Shown one piece after another: positions 36,431 through 49,200 of a stretch of 64,000 nt of DNA. The notes below the pieces were generated by a model. The model did no database searches. It worked only from the letters and a program-made list of their open reading frames with translations, and was not told the DNA's origin. Within the stretch, counting starts at the first letter, position 1. Each line of letters starts with the position of its first letter. Source of the stretch: Ifrita kowaldi (taxonomy: Eukaryota > Chordata > Aves > Passeriformes > Cinclosomatidae); NCBI GenBank assembly GCA_013398055.1, contig VZRS01014304.1:372001-436000 (forward strand), read 5' to 3'. The position numbers and the translations under genes are program-made.

Positions 36431-37236
36431 AGGCAAAATCAAATCTTCAGGATCTTCACTTTGGAAACAGCTCCACCAAAACTTGCCACTAACAAACTCA
36501 AGTAATTAGCCCAAAGGGAAACTGTTTTTAATTTTATTGTACAAGTGCATTATTTGGTGGAACACTGAGTTTTTTCTGAAGTATTAGTTCACTTTTCTGT
36601 GGAGAAGCAGAAATAAGCCTCAGGCTTTCACATAAGCAGGTTAGTTAAGGCAGAGACCAGCCTGTAATCCTGTCTCCAGTAGTGACCTACAGCAGATGTT
36701 TAGAAAAAGAGGATTATCAGCCACACGTTACATGGCAAGGTGGCCCTAGCAAGGTCCAAAGCCCCCAGCTCTCTGCAGCTCAGGGCTTCCCAGAGGGAGG
36801 GATTGTGCTTGTCTCCAGCCACCCATGTTTTTCCCTCATACATCTCTCGTGTTTTGGACCCATTTAAGCTTCTAGTACACAGTGGGCTGCCTGATTCAGT
36901 CACAAGCAGCAAGAAAAATGCCTTCCTTCAGCTTCATTTCCATCCTCTACAATGGACACCTTTGCTGCTTGCAGCAGGAGACGCAGTGAGAATCATCTCT
37001 CAACTTCTCCAGGTCAAAGAGAGACAGGCTCTATCCTAGAACACGTGGGTAATCTCTTTCCAGCAGAGCAGCTTGGATCTCTGTAATTGTTCCATGTGCA
37101 GAAACACTGCTGTACCTTTTACCTTTCTTCTTGCTCTCCTTCAGCCCATTACCAGGTCAAATATAGACTTTTTGGGGGTGGCAGGGAGAGAAGAGACCAG
37201 AGCGGCCCATAAAATGCAAGCAGTAGGCCTGCCAAC

Positions 37237-37258
37237 ATCCAAAAAAAAAAAAAAAAAG
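37237..37258 (+). repeat. Poly(A) tract
   Basis: A run of about 17 A in intergenic DNA, without a recognisable retrotransposed gene upstream. Confidence 0.85.
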
Positions 37259-37620
37259 GAAATAATTTTTTTAAATCTCCACCTCATTCACTTTTCCTGT
37301 CCTAATCTTCACAACGACATTTGGCCTAAGCAAATTGTAAGAAAAAAATTCCAGAAGAGATGCACCACTGGCAGCAGCATGGCATGGTAAGGCTGCAGTA
37401 ACATAAGCAGTCATGTACCTCAGCCCCTTCAACAACTCAATATACTCAAATATATTCAAATATACTCAGGGATCTGTCTAAAAGTCTTAAAAATCCTAGC
37501 TGATAATTCCAGTACATCTGCCAATAGCCTGCAGTAGCATTTCTGAGGATGATGAGTTAGTTTGTGTGAATCCTTATGTCGTTCTTAGGCACACAGCCCA
37601 CTCAGCTGCAGAGGGTGCTC

Positions 37621-37700
37621 CTGCCAAGGTCTGGGGGATCACAGAAAGGAGATCCCCAGCAGTCCTGGGGAGATGGCACTACTGTCCACACCAACACCAC
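37621..37700 (+). repeat. Dispersed direct repeat, copy 1
   Basis: CTGCCAAGGTCTGGGGGATC, CACAGAAAGGAGATCCCCAG and TGTCCACACCAACACCA, matched by copy 2 at 38989-39066. The unit is about 75-80 bp, same strand. The flanks do not match. Probably a fragment of an unrecognised repeat family. Confidence 0.6.
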
Positions 37701-37934
37701 ACCCACAGCGCCAGGAGGAGTCTGGGATGCATTTGGGCCTCAGCCTCACAGGTTCTGCTCTGCCTTTATGCTCCTGTTGTCACATGTGCAACTCACTTCT
37801 CATCCCTAAAAGAAGCAATTTGTACTGGACTCACTTTCCATTTTAGTCTATTGATTTTTGGATCCATCCTCCAGTTTCTCATACCCATTTTGGATTTTAG
37901 TCCTCTCCATGAGGATGCCTGGAGGCAGCATCTG

Positions 37935-38245
37935 GAACCTTTACAAGCTACCTTTTATTTCATCATTCAAACCATGAATGAAAATATCAAATAAAACTAA
38001 GCCCAAGAGGGCTTTTGTAACACTTCTCTTCTTGCCAAGCAAGTTTTGCACCTACTTCATATCGATTAACGTCAGCCTGCACTGACAGTGTTTTGTGTAT
38101 GAGAACAGAGTGTGGGGCAGTATCAAACCATTTACTGAAGACATGTTCCATCTGCTGCTGCTGCTCCTTTATCCACTGTGCCAGGCACTGTATTAAAGAA
38201 AATTAGATTAATCTGAAGCGTGTGTGGCAAAGAGACCATGTTAAT
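37935..38245 (-). repeat. Degenerate LINE reverse-transcriptase fragment
   Basis: On the minus strand 38113-38145 reads HVFSKWFDTAP, resembling the FSKAFDTV motif of CR1/L3-type reverse transcriptase. After a frameshift, 37943-38010 reads LLGLVLFDIFIHGLNDEI, resembling the LGPVLFNIFINDL motif. The order is right and the frame is broken, so this is an old dead copy. Its limits are approximate. Confidence 0.7.
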
Positions 38246-38988
38246 TCATTACTGTCTTCTAAATACTTCAAAGCATTTGTAAGTGCCCCCAGGAGCCCCC
38301 TGGAGCTCCGTGCTGTGCTGGTGTGTCCCCTTCTGCCTTGGTCAGACATCTGCTGCCATCCTTCTGCTCAAAGACAGCTCTGAATAGAGTATCCACAGCT
38401 TCAAACTCACATTTTGCATAGTCTGAGCACGTTGTCCTTACTTGAAGGGAGGCCCAGACTGATTTCCCTGTGGACTGATGATTCGTGGAGGTGCTGTGAG
38501 AGCCCAGCCTCTGCAGTGGGTCAGGAGACACAGCAGAGGCAGAGCAGAGCTGAGGCACCTCTTAGAGAGAGAGCTGTGCTGAAGGTGAGAGGTGCCCTGT
38601 CTCTCTGATGGCTGCTGTGTGTCCCAGGGCCATCCTTGGCCAAAACGTGGGACTGCTCTGCCCAGCATGGCCTGGCTTCTGGGGCCCATCCTGACCTCTG
38701 CAACGCCATCATTTTACATCAGATCCACCCAGGAAATAGAAATGAGCTCACAGCTCCAGCTTTCCAGGTGCTGCCACTCTCTTTCATTAAAATAGTTGTA
38801 GTGCAACCAGTTGGGTGGTTTCCTCTATTAGTTTCTTATAGGTTGGGGGTTTTCCTCTCCACAAATATAACAGTTTGCAAAACCACCAACCCGTTGGGCT
38901 AATGGGTAGGAAAACCTCTTCCTTTCGGTTATTTGATGGAAGCTCTTTGGAAGTCCATCTTGAATGATCTTGTTTGGATGTTAAGCCT

Positions 38989-39066
38989 GCCAAGGTCTGG
39001 GGAATCACAGAAATGAGATCCCCAGGACGCCTGGTGAGATGTCACCACTGTCCACACCAATACCAG
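38989..39066 (+). repeat. Dispersed direct repeat, copy 2
   Basis: CCTGCCAAGGTCTGGGGAAT, CACAGAAATGAGATCCCCAG and TGTCCACACCAATACCA, the partner of 37621-37700. The copies are 1.3 kb apart, on either side of the region holding the dead LINE fragment. Confidence 0.6.
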
Positions 39067-42000
39067 CACCTGTGCTTTCCAAGTGAAGAATGCAGAGTTG
39101 AGTCAGTGTTTTTGTTAGATATTCATGCACTCAAGGAAACAGTGAGCATGGGAAGTCCTGTGTACATATAAACAGGGCAGCTGAAGCAGAGGGTCCCTGT
39201 GAATGATCCATTCCCTTCAGGTTAGGAACAACCCACTGAATCCCATACAAAACAGTAGCAGCTGTGGTTGGGAGCCAGCAAAGTGAACAAGTTTCCAAGG
39301 GAAACAGTAAATTGGGCATTGATTCTGAGAAAAATCAATACTTTTTAGTACATGTTTCAATTTCTTGAATAAAACAAACAGAAATGCCTAGAATGGTTAA
39401 CTCCTTCACTTACAGATGCACAGGTTTCAGGGGTGAAAAGGATCAGGGGAAAGCCCAGTTGGCTTAGGGGCTTTAGGGGTTAGGGTTCATACTGCTGGCA
39501 CAAAATGGCCAAACAAATGGGAGTGAGCAGGTGGTCAGGAGGGACCAAGCTGCCATCAAAGCACTCCTGACGTGCAGCTTTCTCCACCGGGTTGTCCAAG
39601 GAAAAACACTTTCCTGGCTAATCTCACCTAGGTTATGCCAAGCACAAACCAAAAGCAACTTGTGTGTTTTCTTTCTCGCTCACTCAGTGACAGGACAGCT
39701 CCTCAAGCATCCATCTGCATCACTTCCCTGTGGGCAGATCCGTGGCAGATCCAGTGCCATCGCAGCCGAGGTGACCCCAAAGGGGTTTCTGTCAAGGCTG
39801 CTCCTTTGCTGGAGCAGACTGGCAACACAGCACTCCAGTTTCTTGCAGAATGTTTGCCTTGCCTCTGTGGTGATACGGAGACACACCTTGGAATTTGCTG
39901 CGAGCACCATCTGTGTTAGACCTGCCTCTTAGGAGGTTTAACACGGGAGGTTCAAGCCTGGCCTCCGCTGGGCTGGCTGTTCATGGCAGGTGCTCAGTAC
40001 AGCAGCATTAGCTACAGGAAGTCCATTGTAAATAAAGGGTTGGACAGCTGTGGCAAGAAGCACAGGAGCAGAACTGCCTGCTCTAATTCCCAGGATCAAT
40101 CTATTGCGCTTAGACAGTATTTACATGTTTCTCCTGATCCATCAGTGATGCTCTCCCTCTGGTCTCAGAAAGAAGGCAGCTTGCAGGGAGCCACCTTAAA
40201 AGTCATCAGTCTCAGATCTCCTCTCAGTAGCGAATTCCCCTGCTTGCTCTGGAGTTCAAGCACCGCTGTTGTGTTGCAGTGCAGAGGAGACACACCACAT
40301 GAGGACAGTCTCTGCTTCATGAAATGGTCGTGTCTTAAACAAGGCTTAACACCTGGCTGCTAATCAGTTCACAGAGATTCTTCTTGTGCTGTCTCCTTCA
40401 CCCTAAAAGGTAGGTGTAAAACTAACTCAGTGTAATAATCTTATACCATAAAACACCTTAATATTTAAAACCAGTGTAGGTTCTTGTGATTTATTTCCAA
40501 AGCTGTTACTATAGCAATAAGTACTATTCATACATAAAGTGATTTTCAGTTTAAAAGCCACACCTGAAACCTTTCAAACTTGTAATAGATTGATCACAGT
40601 TTTACTACATATAGCCAATTTGCTAATAGCCATAGAACTGTTGGTGTGACAAGCCCTATAGAGTCATTTGTGTACTCTCAGAGAGGAGAGACAAAAATGT
40701 GTGAAGAGTAGTTAAGTAACTAGATTAAAATAAAAACTACCTTTAATCCAGCACCAATCTGAAATCCACCAGATGCTACATGGCTACTTACGCTATCTTT
40801 GCATACCAGTCCTTCTTGTGTTTACAATCCATCCTTCTTTGATGTTGATAGTTTCACACAAAGCCTCATCCAGTGTAATGAGGCCATACCAGACCAGCTG
40901 AGTTTGCTTTGCCACCAGGCAGGAGCTGCAGCAGGGCTGGGGACACAGCCTTTGAGATGGAGAGATCGCCAAAGAGATCTGTGCTGCTGCTCACCCTTTT
41001 TTTAGATGCAAATTCCACTGAAGTCCTTCAAATGAGAGAAGAAATGTTCCATCATTGGTTCTCACTCAGTCTCTCCTGTGTTGCACTGAGCAGTGAGCAC
41101 AGCCCAGGACTTTCCTGCTGTGCTGGTGTTCATCAGCCCTGGAGAACACAGCAGACTGGGAGACAGACAGAGGGAATCCCTACAGTACCTGCCATAGGGA
41201 AGAGGAGCACATGGGACATCTTCCCTGCTCCCAAAGGACATGGCTGAACTTCCTGTCTCTGTTCTGGTCAAATTTCATGGAAATCAAAAGAGAACTGGAT
41301 GCACAGAGGGATGAAACAGTTGGCTCCCATGAAGTCAGTGCTACATACACCTTGAGTCTCTTTCCTCCCTAGGGGCTTCCTTAGAGAAAAGGAAGAATTC
41401 ACCATTTGTCCAGGAGTCCAACTTGAAGTTTTTTGATACAACCCAGATGTCCCATCTGCCAGCCAGAACTGCCACCAACACTGCTTGCAGACTACATCCA
41501 GCTCATGCAAGCCCAGAGACATAAACCCAGGAGCCCTGCAGGAATGCAAAGCACCAGAAGAATTTCTGTCATGAGCCCCCACAGCACTTCTGGAGAAATC
41601 CAGGACAGAGCAGTCAGGTCACTTTCCTCTTGATGAATCTTCTGACTGGAAGTAGGTCTTCTGTTGCTTTTCATCACAGGGACTGATGGGCTGTAATTAC
41701 ATGACTGTATTTTCCTGGGAGCCTCCTCCAAAGATGGTGCTACAGAATGGGAAAGGTGCCACTGAATTATCAAAGCCCAGAGTGGGGCAGCCCCTGACAA
41801 AACTTAATTTCTCCAGGTAGGGTCTGTTTAAGTGGTATCTCTCCATGTATTTCATTGTTTCTGGGACCTTAAACTTGCAGAGTGAGTTGGAAGCTCTTTT
41901 GTACTGAAGAAATTACTCTGTATGCTGCAAAACTGCATAGAATGAGGAATTTTTGCATTTTCAGGTTTCTCTGGCTGATGCTATGCCTGTAGTAAAAAGC

Positions 42001-45000
42001 AAGACATTTTAGAAAATAAAAACCCCAAAAGTCATTGTTTATCAGAACCCTCACACATTCAAACAAGTGTAAGAATCTGGTGCTAGTTCTCAAGAGAAAA
42101 AAAATAAATCTCCCTTTTACCTCCAGTTGTTCAAGAACCAGATGAAGTTCGAGAGTGACCAGGAAACCAACGAGCAGCACAGCCCGGCACAGGGGAGGGA
42201 CGGCAGGCAGGACCTGAGCCCTGACTAAAAGTGAGCGTTTTCCCTGCTGCCGGGGCTGGCCCTGACCTGGCCTGTACCAGGGTCGCTGCCCAGCCCCAGT
42301 GAGAGTTTGGCTCCTAAAAGGTGCTGCTCCTCAGCCGGCCCACGGCTGTGCTGAAATGCCTGGGCTTTATCCCTGCCGTTAGCAAACCCACAGAGGAGCA
42401 ATTCTTCCGACTCAGCAAAAATCTAAAAACATGGGAAAACTCACAATTACGGATGTGTTAATTGCCACCATCTCCCAACAATGTTGTCCACAGTTGGAAC
42501 AGATGAACGCGATGCCCTGGTGCCTCCTGGCGCTGAAGCTGGAAATGGCACATCACTTCCCTGCATCATTGGTGCGTGCCGCGCTGGTGTGATTATCGCA
42601 TTTATCATAGATAATTTCATTTTGTTCAGTGCTTTAAAGCATTTAAATACATATAAATGCAGAGACGGCGTTTTTAAAATTAAACCCAAGGCTGTTTGGT
42701 GGTGCTGAGATCCCCCTGCAGCTCATTCTGCCGTCCCAGGCAAAGCAGAGACAGCAGAAAACCTTCCCAGACCTCCCTGTGTTGAAGTCTCCGAGCTGAA
42801 AGGGTTCTTTTGGACAAAGAGAGATTAGAAAATTCTGGTTTGGGAATAAAGGTGGAAAGGGAAATTTTATCCTTAACTCTGGAACAGTATGATTCTGAAA
42901 TCCAGGCAGTGGAGGCTGTGCTGTGAACCTTCACTCCAGTCCCATCTCCTCGCCTTCGGGGGAGTCTGCACAGGCAGCTGCACACAGTCATCTACCAGCT
43001 TCCAGGGAGAGCTGAGCCTTGTTCACAGGGGCTAGATTCAATATTTACGCATATAAAAGTACAAATTTAAATGCTGCATCCAAAAATTTTGGGTTTTTTT
43101 GCTTGCAAGTATGCTAAAAATATAGATATACTCTAAAAAGGAGGAGGAGGGAAAAGCTTTATAAGAACACCAGTTTTGTTCCCTGTGGTCTGCAGCTAAA
43201 GAGAGAAAGCAGCTAAAGAGAGTGAACACTCAGCTTTGAAATGGGAAGATGACAGCTTCTCTCAGCCCTAGAAGCCAATGCAAACACTACAAGCCACTGC
43301 TTTTACTGCTGGACTGTAAATACTGCGCTGCCATAGTGTGAATGGAGCCCTTCACCACACCTGGGCAGCATCTCAATGCTCCAAAGACCCTATCCAGGCA
43401 AAGACAGAATCAGAGGACAGCCCTGCTCTCCTTGCATGGAGACAGTTCTGTCCTCCAGCTCTTCAGCACCAGCTGGGGCAGGAACACCACCAAGAAGGAG
43501 CAAAACCAGGACTGCAATTAAGACAGGTTTTACACAAGCATTTCTGGAATAAAACTGCACTTGGAGTGCAATTTTTCAGCCATTATACAGTCAGAAACAC
43601 AGGTTTCAAATATATTCACAGGGCACAACAGAGATTTCCATTCAGACCCAGCCTTAGCCGACACGAGTCGTGGTTTTTCAGTTACATGATCCTAATCTTG
43701 TTATCACATTTTCTATTTTGGAAGGAAAAAGTCCTTTTCTAAGTAGTTATGCATGTGAGTCTTTGAAACCAAATATTTCAAGACCTGAAAAACTTAATAA
43801 CAACTTGAAAGTGAAATCACCTGTTTGCAATTTGGTGCCCAAAGTGGCAGAAAAAAATGACCAAAAAAAGTGAAAAGCCAATGAAGTTTAAAAAGCACAT
43901 TGATGCTAAGCTTCTGCAATAGACATAAAAAAGAAAATTCACCTGTCAGACTGCTCTTACCCGATTCAAGCTTAATCTTGGCCAAATTCCAGCCTTGGCA
44001 AAGGCTGTGCAAGCAATGGTGTCAGTGATGGTCCCCTGTAGGGAGCACGGGTGCCAGACCCCAGCACCAACCTCTGCTCTCACCTCACTCCTTTACCTCC
44101 CGGTTTCCTAGCCGTCACAGCTGTGCCCCTGGGCATTTTCACACCCACTTTGGGCTGGGCTGCAAGCCCCGGGGCAGGCTGGAGCATGGGATTCAGGCAC
44201 TGCTGTCAACAGTACTGGCACCGCCTGGGCAGACTGGTGTTACAGAAACCACCCCGTCGCCACAAACGCAGGCACGAGTGGTGATGGGGCTGCTCATCTC
44301 GCAGGTCGCAGCCAGCTCCAGAGTAGAAATGTGCCTCTCTAGGCTGTTCTGCCAGATGCCCCCAAGGGATTGTGTCCCTATGTGGGACATAAAACTCCCC
44401 TGGCCAAAGACCCCACATATGAGAGGAGCAAGGACCTCATGCAGGATGCCAGTAGTTCAGACCCTTATCCAGGAGAAGCACATGGGACAAAAAGAGAAAT
44501 GTAGCAACCCCTCTGAACAGCACAAGCTGTTTGGAAATGCTGGTTTAAACATGCAAGTATGGGGTGGCTGGACACGTGCAGCCTCTTGTGCAGCATCCCA
44601 TGCAAGAAGCTATTAGCAATCTGAATTTCACCAATGCCCACTGACTCCTAGCTCGCAGCAGTGTGGTGAGGGTCACTGGGAGCAAGAGCAGCAATCACTT
44701 CATCTTGTCAAAGGTCTTTGCTTATCATCACAGCAAGAGGCTGAGCTGCAGCCTCCACCCTTCTCAATGAGTCTGTACTAACAAATCATTGCCTGTATTC
44801 ACCTCTACCTCAGATGAGGATTCTTCAGCAGGACCATGAGGTTCACCTCAGATAATGAAAATCAAAGTCCCCTAAGCCTATAGAGTGAATGAAGACCATT
44901 GCTGGAGGGGTTTCCACCAAAAAGCAGCATGTCAGCTTCTGAATTTTCTACATTAGCCATCCTGGATTACTGCTGTATCCAACATTTAGGATGCTTAAAC

Positions 45001-46080
45001 AAAAAGAGGGATGCAGAGCATAGATTAAAAAGCCTCTGTCCTGCAGCTGCTGTAGCAGACATTCATTGCATCCCATGCCAGCTATGCTACAAGCAGGACA
45101 TGGTTAACCTTTCCTGCTACGAGGCACTGGCCCAGCAGCTCTCAGCAAGCCTGGGATCCCAGTGCCAGTTAAAACCTCAAAATTCTACATCACCAGGAAA
45201 GGCCTGCTCCTGCACACCTGTACTTCAGGAACAGTTACCTTCTGCTACCAACAGGAATTCATTTTTGCTAACTTGCTGTAATAAAGTTTTATTATAAGCT
45301 TGGGGTATCTGCAATATGCACCCAGTCCTTATAAACCCATTCAGTTTGGATTCAGCTCTTTCTAATAGCATTCCATTTTGAGACATAGCAAGATCCAATC
45401 ATTATTAGATCTATATTAAGGTCAATCCACAATAAGGAAATCCCTATGAATTTGCATTTTTCTCAAGCACAATACATTCTCTTCTCCAGGAGACAAACCA
45501 AACAGCCTCAGACCTCAGCAGTTAACAGAAAATGAGTCAGTTCTGTGAAAACATGTAACATTCAAGACTGTTTTTAAGCCCCTAAGATTTGTAATTCTGA
45601 TTTATATAAACATCTGAAACAACTACTTAATACAGTTTAAGAATCCAAAGCATTTTTTATAAAACTATGCAAAATGAAAAATCAGTATCTGTTGCTTGGA
45701 GTTCATTCCAAATGCTGAACTTGAACATCATTCATTCCTTTTCCAGAATTCAAAGCACAAACATACATGCAGAGTAAAATAACAGATGTCCTTTACTAGG
45801 GACAGATACCTTTAAGTAAGGGGGAAAAAAAAGCATTTCACTTACGCATAAGAGATAGATTTATTATTTCAGACATGATTTTTATATTAAAATTCTTGTA
45901 TGTGTAACTACTATTGCAGAACACCTTAGGACATCCCTTGATACATACCAGCATAAATAGCACCATACAGTCCAGCAAAACTACACCAGACTGGCATTAA
46001 ACTCCTTCAGTGCTAACAGTCAAGAGCTGGGACTCTCCAGTTAACTGGCCTTAAGAACATACAGATCAACAAAAAACACA

Positions 46081-46086
46081 TTTATT
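46081..46086 (-). terminator. Probable TRMU poly(A) signal (AATAAA on minus strand)
   Basis: TTTATT on the plus strand, 63 nt downstream of the TRMU stop in the gene's direction, implying a short 3'UTR. A further hexamer lies near 45860. Confidence 0.55.
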
Positions 46087-46148
46087 GCAGTTTTTGTTAT
46101 TCTCAGGCAGCAAATTCTCCAAAGTCCTTTAATAAATAACCCCAGGTG

Positions 46149-46295
46149 TTATGTTGCTGGTTCTATTTTGTCAATCTCTTCCTTCTTTGGACTCTCCTCT
46201 CGATTTTTGCCCTGTTGCAAGGTATACACTGATGGGCCCATCCTCAGGATCTTCCCACTGCCCAGGCACTCATCCCCCTTGTAGAACACGGCAAA
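46149..46295 (-). CDS. TRMU: TRMU exon 11, C-terminus and stop
   Basis: Acceptor TTATCTCCTAG. It reads FAVFYKGDECLGSGKILRMG, then PSVYTLQQGKNREES and a charged, poorly conserved end IDKIEPAT before TAA (46149-46151). The core matches mammals; the last 20 or so residues differ, as usual for this tail. Confidence 0.95.
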   Translation of the reverse strand, partial: FAVFYKGDECLGSGKILRMGPSVYTLQQGKNREESPKKEEIDKIEPAT

Positions 46296-49200
46296 CTAGG
46301 AGATAAACACAGGGAGAGTCTTTTTAGGAGCTGCAGAAACCATGGTGAGCAACTGCAGGTTGTGCAAGACCTGTCAGAGAGTGAGCACATTCATTTACAC
46401 CTGCTCTGTCTAAATCTTAAAAAAACCCTGAAACAAACAAAAAACGGCAAATCACAGAGGATTTGTTGGCTCACATGAGTGTACATTTATAAACATGCTG
46501 GTGGAAAATTCATCATGAACTTCTACAAGACCATCTCAAAACTCTTCAGTTACTGAGGTGGAATAGATCGTGCTGAAAAGTTTCCTTTCCAAAGGGGATG
46601 ACATATGTGACATCATCTGCATCTTCAGTGGACCTTCCCCAGACAGCTGTGCCCAGCCTCCAGCAGCACTTCTCAAAGCAGGAAGGGGGCCAAGGACTAT
46701 GGCAGCAGACCATCTGCAAGGAAGCAGCTGGAGTTCCCTGATGTGCTCAGCAGGTTCCTGCAGCAGAGGGGAGCCCAGACCTCCTGCCTTGTCTCACTAC
46801 CTGGCAGTACAGAGCACAGTTACAGGCTCAGCAGCTCCTGGCACTCAGGGGCTTCTCATGCCTCTCATAAGCTCTGGCTGGATTCTTCTCAGCTTCTCTC
46901 CACTACAAACAGTTCTCAAATTATTTCCCTCCTCATGTGACCCACATGCCCCCAGGTATTGGGGAGGGTGGGTAGAATGTATGCTGGGAGAATGGATGCA
47001 GGGAATATTTGAGAGCCACGGTGCTGGGATGTGATGGAGTATCTTTATATTTGCAGTGTTAAAAGGCATCCCCCTTTTAAGCACAGCACCTCTTCTCAGT
47101 ACTGTCCAGGACAATGGAATTTACCAGACAGAGTCTCCCTAAACAGGTTTGAACACTAAATCCATATTAAGCAGCCAATTACCACATTAATGCCTTTTAA
47201 AATCTATTTCTTGCAAACAACAGTTTCCATTTCTGCATATACAACTGATCACCAGAGATGTTTCCATGTATTACTAAAATTTGTAAGCAAGTTTCTCAGA
47301 CTATACAGATAACAACAGATCATTTAAAACTAGAAACAATCTCCTTGAAAATAGCTGATGAATAGTCAAAATAGAGCTAACCACTCTCAAATGTAAATAC
47401 ATTAATTACTTTGCTCCAGCTAATAAAAAAGCTACTCTGTGTTATTAGCCAGATAAGGTAAAACACAAAAATTGAAGGAATACTACTTCTAATAACTTAC
47501 CTGTCCAGGTGTAATAGCTCTTGCTGGCTTCACTAGTGTTACCCACACACTCCCATCTTGGTTTAGAGTCAGGACACAAGGCACTAGAGCAGAAAATGAT
47601 CAGAAACACCTGACATGAGCAGAAAACCTGACAGTTAACCATTATGTTCATGTTAAAGAAGGAAAACCTAGGCTAAACAGACCTAAGTCACAATACTATT
47701 GCACAGAATTGTTTCATAAGACACTGCAGAAACAGGAAGGTCAAGCCAAACCTTCCCACTATTTCTGCACAACTACACTAACACACTACCAGAGCTTCAC
47801 AAACTGAGTAAGACAAAAAGTAAAACAAGGTTTGACTACCCAGTGCCATCTGGTGCCGAAATCTGAAATGACACTCCATCATCTTCTCTCTAACGAGCTC
47901 TGCCGGGGGCTCCTCCGCTATCCAGTGCACTCGGTTTGTCCGCAGGAGGTCTCTGTACAGTGCAGGGTGATCTCTTGATGGTGCCTTAAAATACGTTTAT
48001 ATATTGCTGATGTTTTCACCAAAGAGTGTGTAACTTGTAAAGTGAAGCATGAAGCACAGAAGGAGCATCAAGCCACAGCAAAATGAAGGCAATATGAGCA
48101 AGAAAGCGAGCATTTATTAGCACTTAAAGTAGGCTACAGCAAGCCTGAATGATTTGTCAGTCTTCTACTCCTCAGTCATGTCTCTTCTTGTATGCTTTTC
48201 CCTCCAACCGCATTTCTGCCTTCTTCAGGCTGAGTTCAGAAATCTGACCTCCTTTATCCTATCTCAACAAGATGCTACCTTCCTCTTTTCCAACTTCCCA
48301 AATGAACACCTCCCCAACAAAGGCATTGCCTTTGACAAACTCACTGCAGGGCACAAAAAAAATTTTCTTAGTGCTCCTGTCTGTTTCTTCTCAATTCTCA
48401 TTTGATTATGGTTCCCCCCACCGGCATAGCAACAAGTAGCAGAACACATTATTACAAGCACATCAGTATCCCAGAAGAGTAACAACTGCACAAACAGGAA
48501 GAAACATTATCAATACTAGCAAGCTGCAGAACTCCCAGTCACCTCATATGATTAGCCATTAACACACCAATTATTTGCATTATTATACATATCCTGCCTC
48601 AGTTTCCAAAATTATGAAACTCTGTCACGGGCTACTCGTTCTTTTACTAGAAAGACAAAGCAGTAATATATCATAAGCCAAAATAATACATATTTTATAA
48701 ACCATGTCATAATAATTAAGCTAAAACCCTCATGCTTTAGAGTAGAAAATGAGAGTTCAGGAGATTGGCTGATTCTTTTCAGTATTTGCCTTTTGCTTGG
48801 AAAAGCTCTATGCCAGAATCTAAAACAATATGGTGCTCATGAAAAGTCAGTTTGGAAAAGATGTTTCATATCTGCTGATGCTACACTAGTTGGTTCTTGT
48901 TTTCCCCAAGAAGAAAGCCAAGAATTCTGCCCAGGTTAGGCTCATGTTCCATACAGCAGCAGTCACAAAATGCATGCACTAGTCATTTGCAAACCCAGTG
49001 TTGATTAACTCACCACATAGACATCTCCAGTGCTGACATCTTTGTCTACAACAAACCAAGCATCCTTGAGGCCTGCCAGCCGAGCCCTCTGGCCTATTGT
49101 GAAGAGGAACCAACCTAAAGAAATATAAAAACGGAATGCTTCTGGAACTTTTTATCTTTTACTTTCAGAAAAAAATAATTAAAATAATTAAAATAAAAAA

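Larger units (their letters stand above)
35481..46080. other. Intergenic region between convergent CELSR1 and TRMU
   Basis: 10.6 kb without a recognised gene. Contents I can name are the solo LTR, the dead LINE fragment, the paired direct repeat, the poly(A) tract and one exon-like ORF at 42127-42228. Open frames such as 43338-43742 and 44899-45297 (plus strand) are 130 or so codons long but show no family motif, and I treat them as chance. Confidence 0.75.

Noticed and set aside
37237..37258. Poly(A) tract as the tail of a processed pseudogene
   Set aside because: No gene-like sequence precedes it and no target-site duplication could be seen.
43338..43742. 134-codon plus-strand open frame with a hydrophobic C-terminus
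   Set aside because: No family resemblance; a hydrophobic end is expected from the T-rich DNA there.
44899..45297. 132-codon plus-strand open frame, Cys-rich, in the intergenic region
   Set aside because: Cysteine spacing fits no known secreted-peptide family, there is no signal peptide, and the region has no exon-like boundaries. Kept as chance.
46570..47034. 154-codon plus-strand open frame within the last TRMU intron
   Set aside because: No protein-family motif and no supporting splice or promoter context; the composition looks like GC-richer intron read by chance.
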